Shown here: positions 1 through 6,459 of the stretch, piece after piece | Layout of the letters: each line of letters opens with the position of its first letter | How positions within the stretch are numbered: position 1 is the stretch's first letter | From: JACRAR01 sp041674465 | GTDB lineage: Bacteria > Pseudomonadota > Gammaproteobacteria > Burkholderiales > Rhodocyclaceae | Length of the DNA: 12,729 bases | Assembly: GCA_041674465.1 (NCBI GenBank) | Contig: JBAYVV010000116.1 | Span: forward strand, 1 to 12,729 | Direction: 5' to 3' | Notes under the pieces: model-generated | Seen by the model: the letters and a program-made list of their open reading frames with translations, nothing else | Told to the model about the DNA's origin: nothing | The model's database searches: none | Translations under genes and position numbers: made by a program

Positions 1-239
1 GCTTGTTGAAACTCTACTGTTCGTGTGAGTACTCGGTTTTTCCTACGCAGTCCGTATCGTGACTTCCGTCGCAGTTCCCGGTCAGTTCCCCAACCTCCGC
101 CAAGCCTTTCAGCTCAACTCACCGCATCCCCTGACCTTCGATTCTCGATCAGCAAACCCAATACCTACTGCCGCCTTCCCAAGCACCCACACCTATCGGT
201 TGTCTGATTTTTAAAGAACTATGTTGCCAAGCAACGAAG
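1..239 (-). other. Leader of a ribosomal RNA operon (pre-16S transcript), running off the left edge
   Basis: Read on the minus strand, this stretch follows a strong promoter and has no credible gene. Near its start is a small hairpin (223-235; GTTGC and GCAAC around a 3-base loop), placed like a boxB element. It is followed by AGTTCTTTAAAAAT (207-220), which resembles the boxA antitermination signal of rRNA operons. The boxB-then-boxA order just downstream of the start is the usual rrn leader layout recognised by the Nus factors. The mature 16S 5' end is not visible, so it should lie beyond coordinate 1; that is inferred. The 60-codon plus-strand frame at 25-207 is antisense to the leader and is not a gene. 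Confidence 0.72.
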
Positions 240-292
240 CCGACCATTATACATCCGGAACAAACAGGGTCAACACTTTTTCAAAAAAATTT
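240..292 (-). promoter_or_regulatory. Strong rRNA-type sigma70 promoter with UP element
   Basis: On the minus strand TTGACC (268-273) is separated by 16 bases from a perfect TATAAT (246-251). A 16-base spacer is typical of rRNA P1 promoters. Upstream of the -35 box (about 275-292) is an A/T tract, AAATTTTTTTGAAAAA, like an UP element bound by the RNA polymerase alpha subunit. Between the -10 box and the likely start is a G/C-rich segment (GGTCGGC), as expected for a stringently controlled discriminator. Transcription should start near 237-240 and run to the left. The box matches are direct observations; growth-rate and ppGpp control is inferred from rRNA promoters in general. Confidence 0.82.
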
Positions 293-329
293 CACGTGAG
301 TTGATCTCTTCCTCAACGGGTGCGGCCAA

Positions 330-1526
330 TCAGGCCAGAATGACTCGGGCAAACTTGCGCTTGCCGACTTGCACCACCACGCTGGCGCCGGCCTTCAGCG
401 CCAGATTCTTGTCGGAAACTTTCTCGCCATCCAGGCGCACGCCGCCTTGTTCGATCATGCGCAGTGCATCCGAAGTACTCGGCGTCAGGTTCGAGAGTTT
501 CAATATCTGCGCGATCGGCAGACTACCGCCGATGGTCGCCAAGTTAACCGTAGGCATGTCGTCAGGCAACACGCCACGCTGGAACCGCGCTTCAAATTCC
601 GCCAATGCCTCATCTGCCGAGCTCTGATCATGGAAGCGTGCGACGATTTCCTTCGCCAGGAGCACCTTGACGTCGCGCGGATTGCGCCCTGCCTGGATCT
701 CCTGTTTGAACTTGGCAATCTCTTCTACCGCACGGAATGAGAGCAATTCAAAGTAACGCCACATCAACTCGTCTGAAATCGACATCAACTTGCCGAAAAT
801 CTCGCGCGGTGATTCGGCTATGCCAACGTAGTTGCCGAGCGATTTTGACATTTTATTGACGCCATCCAATCCCTCCAGCAAAGGCATCATCAGCACGCAT
901 TGTGGTGCTTGACCGTAGTGCTTCTGCAACTCGCGCCCAACGAGCAGGTTGAACTTCTGGTCAGTGCCGCCGAGTTCGACATCGGCCTTCATGGCAACAG
1001 AATCGTAACCCTGGCAGAGCGGGTAGAGGAATTCGTGAATGGCGATCGGCTGGTTGTTCGCATAGCGCTTGGAAAAATCGTCGCGCTCCAGCATTCTTGC
1101 CACGGTCTGCAGCGCAGCGATGCGGATCATGCCCGCCGCACCGATATCGTTAAACCAGGTCGAATTGAAGCAGATCTCGGTTTTTTCTGGATCGAGTATC
1201 TTGAATACCTGCTTCTGGTAGGTCTTGGCGTTTTCCAGGATCTGCTCGCGCGACAGCGGTGGCCGGGTCGTGTTCTTGCCGGAGGGATCGCCGATCATGC
1301 CGGTGAAGTCGCCAATCAAGAACATGATGTGATGGCCGAGCTCCTGGAAATGACGCAGTTTGTTGATCAACACTGTATGACCCAAGTGCAGATCAGGTGC
1401 AGTCGGATCAAAACCGGCCTTGATGCGCAGCGGACGGCCGCTCTTGAGTTTCTCGACAAGTTCGGCTTCGACCAGCAGATCGTCGCTGCCGCGTTTGATG
1501 CGTGCAAGCTGTGATGCAATGTCCAT
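330..1526 (-). CDS. tyrS: Tyrosine--tRNA ligase
   Basis: A cytoplasmic class I aminoacyl-tRNA synthetase that activates tyrosine with ATP and charges tRNA-Tyr. From the chosen start the protein has 398 residues, normal for the family. The first nucleotide-binding signature is HLGH (47-50), the second is KMSKS (225-229), and the C-terminal 60 or so residues look like an S4 RNA-binding domain (a DALRMIEQGGVRLDG segment). The frame extends to a TTG at 1544, but I chose the ATG at 1526, where the conserved-looking N-terminus begins; neither has a convincing Shine-Dalgarno. The gene lies just upstream of the rRNA promoter, on the same strand, with no clear terminator between. It diverges from anmK. 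Identification is very secure; the start is moderately so. Confidence 0.96.
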   Translation of the reverse strand: MDIASQLARIKRGSDDLLVEAELVEKLKSGRPLRIKAGFDPTAPDLHLGHTVLINKLRHFQELGHHIMFLIGDFTGMIGDPSGKNTTRPPLSREQILENAKTYQKQVFKILDPEKTEICFNSTWFNDIGAAGMIRIAALQTVARMLERDDFSKRYANNQPIAIHEFLYPLCQGYDSVAMKADVELGGTDQKFNLLVGRELQKHYGQAPQCVLMMPLLEGLDGVNKMSKSLGNYVGIAESPREIFGKLMSISDELMWRYFELLSFRAVEEIAKFKQEIQAGRNPRDVKVLLAKEIVARFHDQSSADEALAEFEARFQRGVLPDDMPTVNLATIGGSLPIAQILKLSNLTPSTSDALRMIEQGGVRLDGEKVSDKNLALKAGASVVVQVGKRKFARVILA

Positions 1527-1571
1527 GGAACTACCCAGTGTCAAATGGAGGTATCGGGCACCACGGGTTTT

Positions 1572-1580
1572 TGTTACACT
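1572..1580 (+). promoter_or_regulatory. Possible extended -10 promoter for the small frame and anmK
   Basis: TGTTACACT fits an extended -10 element (TG, one base, TACACT at 1575-1580). No good -35 box lies 16-18 bases upstream, which extended -10 promoters tolerate. A start near 1587 would give a leader of about 20 bases before the ATG at 1608 and about 165 bases before anmK. It is the best plus-strand promoter candidate I see between tyrS and anmK, but it is unsupported beyond the match. Confidence 0.35.
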
Positions 1581-1607
1581 CGCCGCGGCTAATGCACCGT
1601 ACTTCGG

Positions 1608-1769
1608 ATGATTAATCGAAAGTCCAGAATTTTAGCGCATCTCCAGGCCATTCGCCGCGCAACAACCGAGACCTTGCCTGCCGTGCCAGACACTTCAGGC
1701 ATGCGGCTTATTGACCTCATTGGTTATTCTGCAAGCCGAAATTCCAAGCCATGGCCACATCGGATTTGA
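1608..1769 (+). pseudogene. 53-codon reading frame before anmK; possible N-terminal remnant of an M23 peptidase gene
   Basis: An ATG frame of 53 codons ends in TGA and overlaps the first 19 bases of anmK in another frame. Its N-terminus is basic and helical-looking (MINRKSRILAHLQAIRR), followed by LPAVPDTSGMRLIDLIGY, then an unremarkable end. From memory, related betaproteobacteria carry a membrane-anchored M23 peptidoglycan peptidase between tyrS and anmK, and that protein starts with a similar short basic stretch before its membrane segment. Here no membrane segment or peptidase domain follows, so the frame could be what a deletion left behind. It could also be a small leader gene coupled to anmK, or chance. 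There is no strong Shine-Dalgarno. The frame is seen; its origin is inferred. Confidence 0.3.
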
Positions 1770-2848
1770 TCGTTGGTCTCATGTCTGGCACCAGTCTTGA
1801 TGGTGTGGATGCTGTTCTGGCGGACTTCACGGAAGCCATGCCGGCCGTCCTGGCCACTGCCTACGTACCTTATCCGGCCGATCTGCGGAGAAGGTTGCTC
1901 AGCATGCACCAACCCGGTCAGGACGATCTGCATGAGGCGGCATTGCTCGCCAACCAGCTTGCATGGATTTACGCCCAGGCAGTGAGCCAACTGCTGCAAG
2001 AGGCGAAGGTTCCCTCTTTGGCAGTGCGCGCGATCGGATGTCATGGCCAAACAGTGCGCCATCTCCCACAACAGGGCTATTCTCTCCAACTGAATAATCC
2101 ATCCTTGCTTGCGGAAATGACCGGCATCACCGTAGTGTCCGATTTTCGCAGTCGTGACATCGCCGCAGGCGGGCAGGGTGCGCCGTTGGTCCCAGCGTTT
2201 CATGCCGCATTATTTCGCGATGAGCGAATCCATCGATCCATACTTAATTTGGGCGGCATCGCCAACTTGACCAATTTGGCACCGGGACTGGCGACAGCGG
2301 GATTTGACTGCGGCCCGGCCAACATGCTGCTCGACGCATGGGCCGAGCAGCATTTGGGAAGCCGTTTCGATGAGGGTGGCGGATGGGCCGCGCAAGGCCG
2401 GGTATTGCCAGCTCTGCTCGAACAACTGTTGCGGCATGATTTTTTTGCCCTGAAACCGCCGAAGAGTTGCGGCAGGGAACAGTTCAACCTGGCATGGTTG
2501 CAAAGATTATTGTCCGGCGCTGAGCGGGCTGTCGATGTTCAGGCGACCTTGTCGGCATTGACCGCAAGCGGTGTGCAGCAGGCAGTCACCCGGTGGTGCG
2601 GAGACGTCGATGAAATTTATGTCTGCGGTGGCGGGGCGCACAACGCACATCTCTTGCAAGAAATTCGGGAGATGTTGCCGCAGGTCAGGCTGGACACAAC
2701 CGATGCTCTTGGCTTGGCGCCCGACTGGGTGGAAGCCGTGGCATTTGCCTGGCTAGCCAAGCGCACTCTGGCAGGGAAACCGGGCAACTTGCCCGAAGTA
2801 ACCGGGGCAAGGGGGTTGCGGGTGCTTGGCGGGATTTATCCAAAATGA
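1751..2848 (+). CDS. anmK: Anhydro-N-acetylmuramic acid kinase
   Basis: AnmK phosphorylates and hydrates 1,6-anhydro-N-acetylmuramic acid, released by lytic transglycosylases, to MurNAc-6-phosphate, returning cell-wall sugar to metabolism in the cytoplasm. The 365-residue protein is of normal length. It shows the N-terminal nucleotide-binding signature GLMSGTSLDGVD (9-20), GCHGQTVRH (96-104), DFRSRDIAAGGQGAP (131-145), NLGGIAN (166-172), GFDCGPAN (184-191, D186 matching the catalytic aspartate of the family) and a late CGGGAHN loop. The start is the first ATG before the conserved segment; its Shine-Dalgarno is poor, and the upstream small frame reads across it, so translation may be coupled. 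The stop codon lies inside the hairpin that ends the transcript. A lytic transglycosylase in the same window supplies the same recycling route. Confidence 0.96.
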   Translation: MATSDLIVGLMSGTSLDGVDAVLADFTEAMPAVLATAYVPYPADLRRRLLSMHQPGQDDLHEAALLANQLAWIYAQAVSQLLQEAKVPSLAVRAIGCHGQTVRHLPQQGYSLQLNNPSLLAEMTGITVVSDFRSRDIAAGGQGAPLVPAFHAALFRDERIHRSILNLGGIANLTNLAPGLATAGFDCGPANMLLDAWAEQHLGSRFDEGGGWAAQGRVLPALLEQLLRHDFFALKPPKSCGREQFNLAWLQRLLSGAERAVDVQATLSALTASGVQQAVTRWCGDVDEIYVCGGGAHNAHLLQEIREMLPQVRLDTTDALGLAPDWVEAVAFAWLAKRTLAGKPGNLPEVTGARGLRVLGGIYPK

Positions 2849-2876
2849 CAAAGGGATGCTTGCGCATCCCTTTGTC
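2847..2876. terminator. Perfect hairpin between convergent anmK and erpA (bidirectional terminator)
   Basis: A perfect 13-bp inverted repeat (GACAAAGGGATGC and its complement) encloses a 4-base loop (2860-2863). It begins within the anmK stop codon. On the minus strand it is followed by ATTTT, giving the better U-tract for transcripts from erpA; on the plus strand the 3' arm carries TTT but no U-run follows. Its position between two convergent genes fits a terminator shared by both. Confidence 0.8.
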
Positions 2877-2897
2877 GGCGATACACCGCTACGACGG

Positions 2898-3248
2898 TCA
2901 GGCGGAGAACGACGAACCGCAACCGCAGGTGGATGTGGCGTTCGGATTCTTGATCACGAATTGCGAACCCTCCAAACCTTCTGAGTAATCGATCTCTGCG
3001 CCAACCAGGTACTGGTAGCTCATCGGATCGATCAACAGCGTGACCCCGGCCTTTTCCAGAACGGTGTCATCATCGTTTTTCACTTCATCGAAAGTGAAGC
3101 CGTACTGGAAGCCGGAACAACCACCGCCGCTGACGAACACGCGCAGCTTCAGGTCGGGGTTTCCTTCTTCGGTAATCAGTTCCTTTACCTTGTTGGCTGC
3201 ACTGTCGGTGAACAGCAAAGGCATAGTCATATCGGTGGGTGCGTTCAT
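2898..3248 (-). CDS. erpA: Iron-sulfur cluster insertion protein ErpA (A-type carrier)
   Basis: An A-type carrier that receives Fe-S clusters from the scaffold machinery and delivers them to apo-proteins, in the cytoplasm. Its 116 residues are normal for ErpA. The three cluster-ligand cysteines are in place: C44 in SGGGCSGFQYGF, and C108 and C110 in STCGCGSSFSA at the C-terminus. The ATG is supported by AGGAG at 3255-3259, seven bases upstream. The gene has its own promoter overlapping the end of the bactofilin gene and converges on anmK across a hairpin. ErpA rather than IscA is chosen from the GNPDLKLRVFVSGGGCSGFQYGF stretch and the absence of isc neighbours; the two are close relatives. 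Confidence 0.93.
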   Translation of the reverse strand: MNAPTDMTMPLLFTDSAANKVKELITEEGNPDLKLRVFVSGGGCSGFQYGFTFDEVKNDDDTVLEKAGVTLLIDPMSYQYLVGAEIDYSEGLEGSQFVIKNPNATSTCGCGSSFSA

Positions 3249-3280
3249 GTTCAGCTCCTATGAAATCTGTATTAGTGTCA

Positions 3281-3309
3281 ATTATCTAGGTATTCAGCAA
3301 AACAGTCAA
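3281..3309 (-). promoter_or_regulatory. Sigma70 promoter of erpA
   Basis: On the minus strand TTGACT (3304-3309) and GATAAT (3281-3286) are separated by exactly 17 bases; each box matches five of six consensus bases. The -35 box covers the stop codon of the bactofilin gene (3306-3308). The expected start, near 3274, leaves a leader of about 25 bases before the ATG. erpA can therefore be transcribed independently of the argC block. Confidence 0.72.
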
Positions 3310-3710
3310 TTGCTGGATGCCAATTTCAGTTCTACGGTTTTTGCGCCTGCTCCTTGATGCACCAGACGCCCCTGAACTACGGCACCCAGATGCATTTCAA
3401 TCGTGTTGTACTGTACATCGCCCGTGACCCGAGCATGGGCTTGAAGCTCCAGCATTTCGCTGGAAAACAGCGGGCCGATCACTGTGCCGTTGATCACCAG
3501 GTGGGAAACCCTGACCTCGCCTTCGATCCGAGCATGTTCGCTGACTACCAGCGTACTGTGCTGCTCGCTTGAGTTGCTGGTCACATTGCCCTTGATTTCG
3601 CCATCAACCCGCAGGCCGCCTTCGAAAGTGACATCGCCCGCAACCTTGGTTCCTGCACCGATCAGGCTGTCGATTCGCCCCGGCGGTTTGCCGGCTTTTT
3701 TCAGAAACAT
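3306..3710 (-). CDS. Bactofilin family cytoskeletal protein
   Basis: Bactofilins polymerise without nucleotides into filaments or sheets, often at the inner membrane, and position cell-wall enzymes in several bacteria. The 134-residue protein has the expected design: a short disordered N-terminal tail (MFLKKAGKPPGRI) and a core of beta-helix turns rich in G and V (VAGDVTFEGGLRVDGEIKGNV, IEGEVRVSHLVINGTV, ARVTGDVQYNTIEMHLGAVVQG), then a short tail. The hydrophobic MFL at the start may help membrane binding, as in other bactofilins (inference). The gene starts 12 bases after the DUF6776 gene, with a run of eight G as Shine-Dalgarno. Family assignment is secure; the cellular role here is unknown. 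Confidence 0.9.
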   Translation of the reverse strand: MFLKKAGKPPGRIDSLIGAGTKVAGDVTFEGGLRVDGEIKGNVTSNSSEQHSTLVVSEHARIEGEVRVSHLVINGTVIGPLFSSEMLELQAHARVTGDVQYNTIEMHLGAVVQGRLVHQGAGAKTVELKLASSN

Positions 3711-3712
3711 GA

Positions 3713-3720
3713 CCCCCCCC
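3713..3720 (-). promoter_or_regulatory. G8 homopolymer acting as the bactofilin Shine-Dalgarno
   Basis: Between the DUF6776 stop codon (3723-3725) and the bactofilin ATG (3708-3710) the minus strand reads GAAGGGGGGGGTC. The eight consecutive G form the only purine block that can pair with the 16S rRNA 3' end. No cleaner AGGAG is present. The tract is long enough to be prone to length change by slippage. Confidence 0.6.
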
Positions 3721-3722
3721 TT

Positions 3723-4496
3723 CTACAGTGAAACACTCTTGGACGCTTTGACCACGCCGCCCTGCAGCAGACGAACTTCCAGGTTTTTGATGCGAGCGCC
3801 CTGAGGAATCAGGAAAGTGCCCTGGATATGCCGGAAACGTTTGAAACTGACGTTGTATTGCTGTGAATTTGCTTCAGCCTGGGATGGCAGCAGGATCATA
3901 ACATTTTTGCCATCTTGCAGCGCGTTGAGGGCCAACTGCAAATTGCCCTTGAATTCGACATCCTTCTTGTTGCCTTGGAGCGCGACCAGCATCCGATAAC
4001 GGTACGCGTTGCTTGCCCCGCCGCCGGGTTCAACGCGAAGCTGGTTAATGCTGATGCTGCCTTCCTGTCCGTCGGCCAAAGCGAGATTTTCGTAGACCGA
4101 CATATCTTCCTTGAGCCGGGCATTTTCATCCTCCAGCAACTTGACCTGGCTGGAAAGTTGCAGTTGGGCAGTATGCTCGATTTGCAGCTTGCTTTCGCTG
4201 GCGTCGGCCTGGCTGCGCAAATGCACGAGTTCCTTTTCAAGTTGCATTGTTTTGGCGCGCAGGGTATCCAACTCCTCCTCGGTTTCGCTGCGCTCGAACC
4301 CGGCAAAGCGCCTTCCGGCATCATATATCCAAGTTGCCAGCGACAAAGTCACCGCGAGAATCAGCAGCATCCCCAGGACGCGCCAATACCAGGGCAGATG
4401 CGTCCTGACCGCCACCCGCGGTGCGGAAATGCCGAATCGGTTGCGCCAACGGCGCAGGATCAGGGCAAAACGGGAATTTGCGTAAGTCCCGCGCAC
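3723..4496 (-). CDS. DUF6776-type membrane-anchored coiled-coil protein of unknown function
   Basis: A 257-residue protein I place in the DUF6776 family by its layout and gene neighbourhood. A basic cytoplasmic N-terminus (RRWRNRFGISAPRVAVRTH) is followed by one membrane segment at about 37-57, a coiled coil at about 69-136 (ETEEELDTLRAKTMQLEKEL and onward) and a folded C-terminal domain (about 145-257) with alternating beta-like strands. The positive-inside rule places the coiled coil and C-terminal domain in the periplasm. The GTG start overlaps the last 37 bases of argC and has only a weak Shine-Dalgarno; a GTG at codon 28 is an alternative. It lies directly before the bactofilin gene, so the two are probably co-expressed and may work together. 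No function is established that I know of. Confidence 0.8.
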   Translation of the reverse strand: MRGTYANSRFALILRRWRNRFGISAPRVAVRTHLPWYWRVLGMLLILAVTLSLATWIYDAGRRFAGFERSETEEELDTLRAKTMQLEKELVHLRSQADASESKLQIEHTAQLQLSSQVKLLEDENARLKEDMSVYENLALADGQEGSISINQLRVEPGGGASNAYRYRMLVALQGNKKDVEFKGNLQLALNALQDGKNVMILLPSQAEANSQQYNVSFKRFRHIQGTFLIPQGARIKNLEVRLLQGGVVKASKSVSL

Positions 4497-5488
4497 TCGT
4501 CACACCCAAACATCAGATTCATGTTTTGCACGGCTTGTCCTGCCGCACCCTTAACCAGATTATCGATGACAGACAGAATCACCAGCGTGTCGCCATTCTG
4601 CGGCCGGTGGACGGCGATGCGACAGGTATTGGCAGCGCGCACCGAGCGTGTTTCGGGATGGCTGCCGGGAGGGAGCACATCAACAAACGGTTCGCCCTTG
4701 AAACGTCGCTCGAACACGGCCTGAAAGTCTTCCTCGCGAGTGATGCGCGCATACAGCGTGGCATGAATGCCGCGCAGCAACGGCGTCAAATGTGGCACAA
4801 AAGTCAGGCCAACCAAGTGTCCGGCCATCTCGGACAGTCCCTGCCTGATTTCAGGCAGGTGTCGATGTCCGCCAACGCCATAGGCCTTGAAGTTGTCGGA
4901 TGCCTCGGCGAACAGCAGATGGGTCTCTGCTTTGCGTCCACCGCCGGTTACGCCTGACTTGGCATCGGCGATGAGATGATTGTGATCGACCAGTCCGGCC
5001 TCAACCAGGGGCAGCAAGCCGAGTTGGACTGCTGTCGGGTAACACCCCGGATTGGCGACCAGACGGGCAGCGCGGATTTTCTCGCGATTAACTTCCGGCA
5101 GGCCATACACCGCTTGGGCGACCAACGCAGGACACGCATGCGGCATGGCATACCATTTTTCCCAGAGCGCCACGTCGCGGATGCGGAAGTCGGCAGCGAG
5201 ATCGATCACGCGCACATCGGCCGCCAGCAATTCCGGCGCCTGTTGCATGGCAATGCCATTGGGTGTGGCAAAAAATACCAGGTCGCAATCCTGCAGAGGG
5301 GCTTTGGCCGGGTCGACGAACTTCAGCGCCACGTATCCGCGCAGACTCGGAAACATGTCGGCGACCGCCACACCTGCTTCACCGCGCGAAGTGATGGTGA
5401 GCAGTTCGACGTCCGGATGCTGCGCCAGCAGACGCAGCAACTCGACGCCTGTGTATCCGGTTCCACCGACAACGCCAACCTTGATCAT
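4460..5488 (-). CDS. argC: N-acetyl-gamma-glutamyl-phosphate reductase
   Basis: ArgC catalyses the third step of arginine synthesis, reducing N-acetylglutamyl-phosphate to its semialdehyde with NADPH. The 342-residue protein is of normal length for the long form. The nucleotide-binding loop GGTGYTG is at 8-14, and the catalytic cysteine is C149 in NPGCYPT (147-152 region). SGVTGGGRKAE and the C-terminal IDNLVKGAAGQAVQNMNLMFG are family hallmarks. The ATG follows TGGAGATGAC, a good Shine-Dalgarno. A CATAAT box at 5512-5517 could be its -10 element, but no good -35 box goes with it. The gene lies after the rpsI terminator and overlaps the DUF6776 gene; it is a metabolic neighbour of rpsI rather than an obvious partner of the envelope genes. 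Confidence 0.96.
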   Translation of the reverse strand: MIKVGVVGGTGYTGVELLRLLAQHPDVELLTITSRGEAGVAVADMFPSLRGYVALKFVDPAKAPLQDCDLVFFATPNGIAMQQAPELLAADVRVIDLAADFRIRDVALWEKWYAMPHACPALVAQAVYGLPEVNREKIRAARLVANPGCYPTAVQLGLLPLVEAGLVDHNHLIADAKSGVTGGGRKAETHLLFAEASDNFKAYGVGGHRHLPEIRQGLSEMAGHLVGLTFVPHLTPLLRGIHATLYARITREEDFQAVFERRFKGEPFVDVLPPGSHPETRSVRAANTCRIAVHRPQNGDTLVILSVIDNLVKGAAGQAVQNMNLMFGCDECAGLTQIPVLP

Positions 5489-5563
5489 GTCATCTCCAGA
5501 TGAGTTGTTCGATTATGGTAAGCCAAACCATGCGGAAGCGGCTAATTTACAGGGTGGTGAAGA

Positions 5564-5588
5564 AAAAGCCGCCCGGGGGGCGGCTTTT
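5564..5588 (-). terminator. Rho-independent terminator of rplM-rpsI
   Basis: A perfect 10-bp stem (AAAAGCCGCC and its complement) encloses a 5-base loop (5574-5578). On the minus strand the G/C-rich stem is followed by TTTTTCTTC, a good U-tract, 38 bases past the rpsI stop. This separates the ribosomal protein operon from argC, though partial read-through cannot be excluded. Confidence 0.88.
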
Positions 5589-5626
5589 CTGCGATCTTCC
5601 GACAAAATATCGGCCGTAGACGACGA

Positions 5627-6019
5627 TCAGCGCTTGGAGAACTGTTTGCGCCGGCGCGCCTTGTGGAAGCCAACCTTTTTACGTTCGACTTCGCGCGCGT
5701 CGCGCGTGACGAACCCGGCCTTGGAGAGCGCCGGCTTGAGTGTCGCATCGTACGAGATCAAGGCTCGCGAGATGCCATGGCGGACTGCGCCGGCCTGGCC
5801 GGATTCCCCGCCGCCGATCACATTCACCATGATGTCAAAAGTCGCGCTATGTTGGGTCAATTCGAGCGGCTGACGCACCACCATGCGGCCTGTTTCGCGC
5901 GAGAAGAATTGATCTACGGGTTTATCGTTGACCATAAACTTGCCCGAGCCATGTTTGATGAATACGCGTGCAATCGCCGTTTTGCGACGACCAGTACCAT
6001 AGTAATAATTCGCTGCCAT
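5627..6019 (-). CDS. rpsI: Small ribosomal subunit protein uS9
   Basis: Ribosomal protein S9 of the 30S head, whose C-terminal tail reaches the P-site tRNA. The 130-residue length is the family norm. It shows YYGTGRRKTAIARVFI near the start, GGGESGQAGAVRHGI in the middle and the invariant basic end KKVGFHKARRRKQFSKR. The frame is open further upstream to 6091, but that part lies inside rplM; the ATG at 6019 follows AGGAAACCCC, a suitable Shine-Dalgarno. It sits 11 bases after rplM, the standard two-gene operon. Confidence 0.98.
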   Translation of the reverse strand: MAANYYYGTGRRKTAIARVFIKHGSGKFMVNDKPVDQFFSRETGRMVVRQPLELTQHSATFDIMVNVIGGGESGQAGAVRHGISRALISYDATLKPALSKAGFVTRDAREVERKKVGFHKARRRKQFSKR

Positions 6020-6030
6020 GGGGTTTCCTA

Positions 6031-6459
6031 TCAAACAACCAGCGGTTTGGGCTGCTGCGCGGTATGCGGATGTTCCGTACCGACGTAGCACTTCATTTTC
6101 TTCAGCATCGCGTATCCCAACGGTCCTTTGGGCAGCATGCCCTTGACCGCCTTTTCCAGGATGCGGCCAGGAAAACGCTTTTGCAACTTGGCGAAATTGG
6201 TTTCCCGGATGCCGCCAGGGTATCCGCTGTGGCGGTAATACATTTTGTCTTCGGCTTTGTTGCCCGTAACACGCAGCTTTTCGACATTGACGACAACGAT
6301 GTAGTCACCTGTATCGACATGCGGGGTGTATTCGGTCTTGTGCTTGCCGCGCAGGCGGCTTGCAATGGTGGTGGCCAGGCGCCCCAGCACCTTGTCCGTC
6401 GCGTCGACGACGAACCAGTCGCGCTTGACTTCGTGCGGTTTGGCAGAAAAAGTTTTCAT
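6031..6459 (-). CDS. rplM: Large ribosomal subunit protein uL13
   Basis: Ribosomal protein L13, an early assembly protein of the 50S subunit. The chosen ATG gives 142 residues, the usual length, starting MKTFSAKPHEVKRDWFVVDA. Further hallmarks are KVLGRLATTIASRLRGKHK, YYRHSGYPGGI, RILEKAVKGMLPKGPLG and a C-terminal EHPHTAQQPKPL. The frame continues upstream to 6945, but that section has no family match; GAGGAATTC just before 6459 gives a good Shine-Dalgarno. It is first in the operon with rpsI, behind a strong promoter. In Escherichia coli L13 represses this operon through its leader; the same is possible here but not shown. Confidence 0.98.
   Translation of the reverse strand: MKTFSAKPHEVKRDWFVVDATDKVLGRLATTIASRLRGKHKTEYTPHVDTGDYIVVVNVEKLRVTGNKAEDKMYYRHSGYPGGIRETNFAKLQKRFPGRILEKAVKGMLPKGPLGYAMLKKMKCYVGTEHPHTAQQPKPLVV

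Noticed and set aside
25..207. A 60-codon plus-strand frame
   Set aside because: It is antisense to the rRNA leader, lacks a ribosome binding site and has a low-complexity S/P/R-rich translation.
900..1514. A 204-codon plus-strand open frame
   Set aside because: Antisense to tyrS, which contains both class I signatures on the minus strand.
1537..1542. A TTGACA box on the minus strand just before tyrS
   Set aside because: It lies only about 11 bases before the tyrS ATG, so a matching -10 box would fall inside the gene; none is seen.
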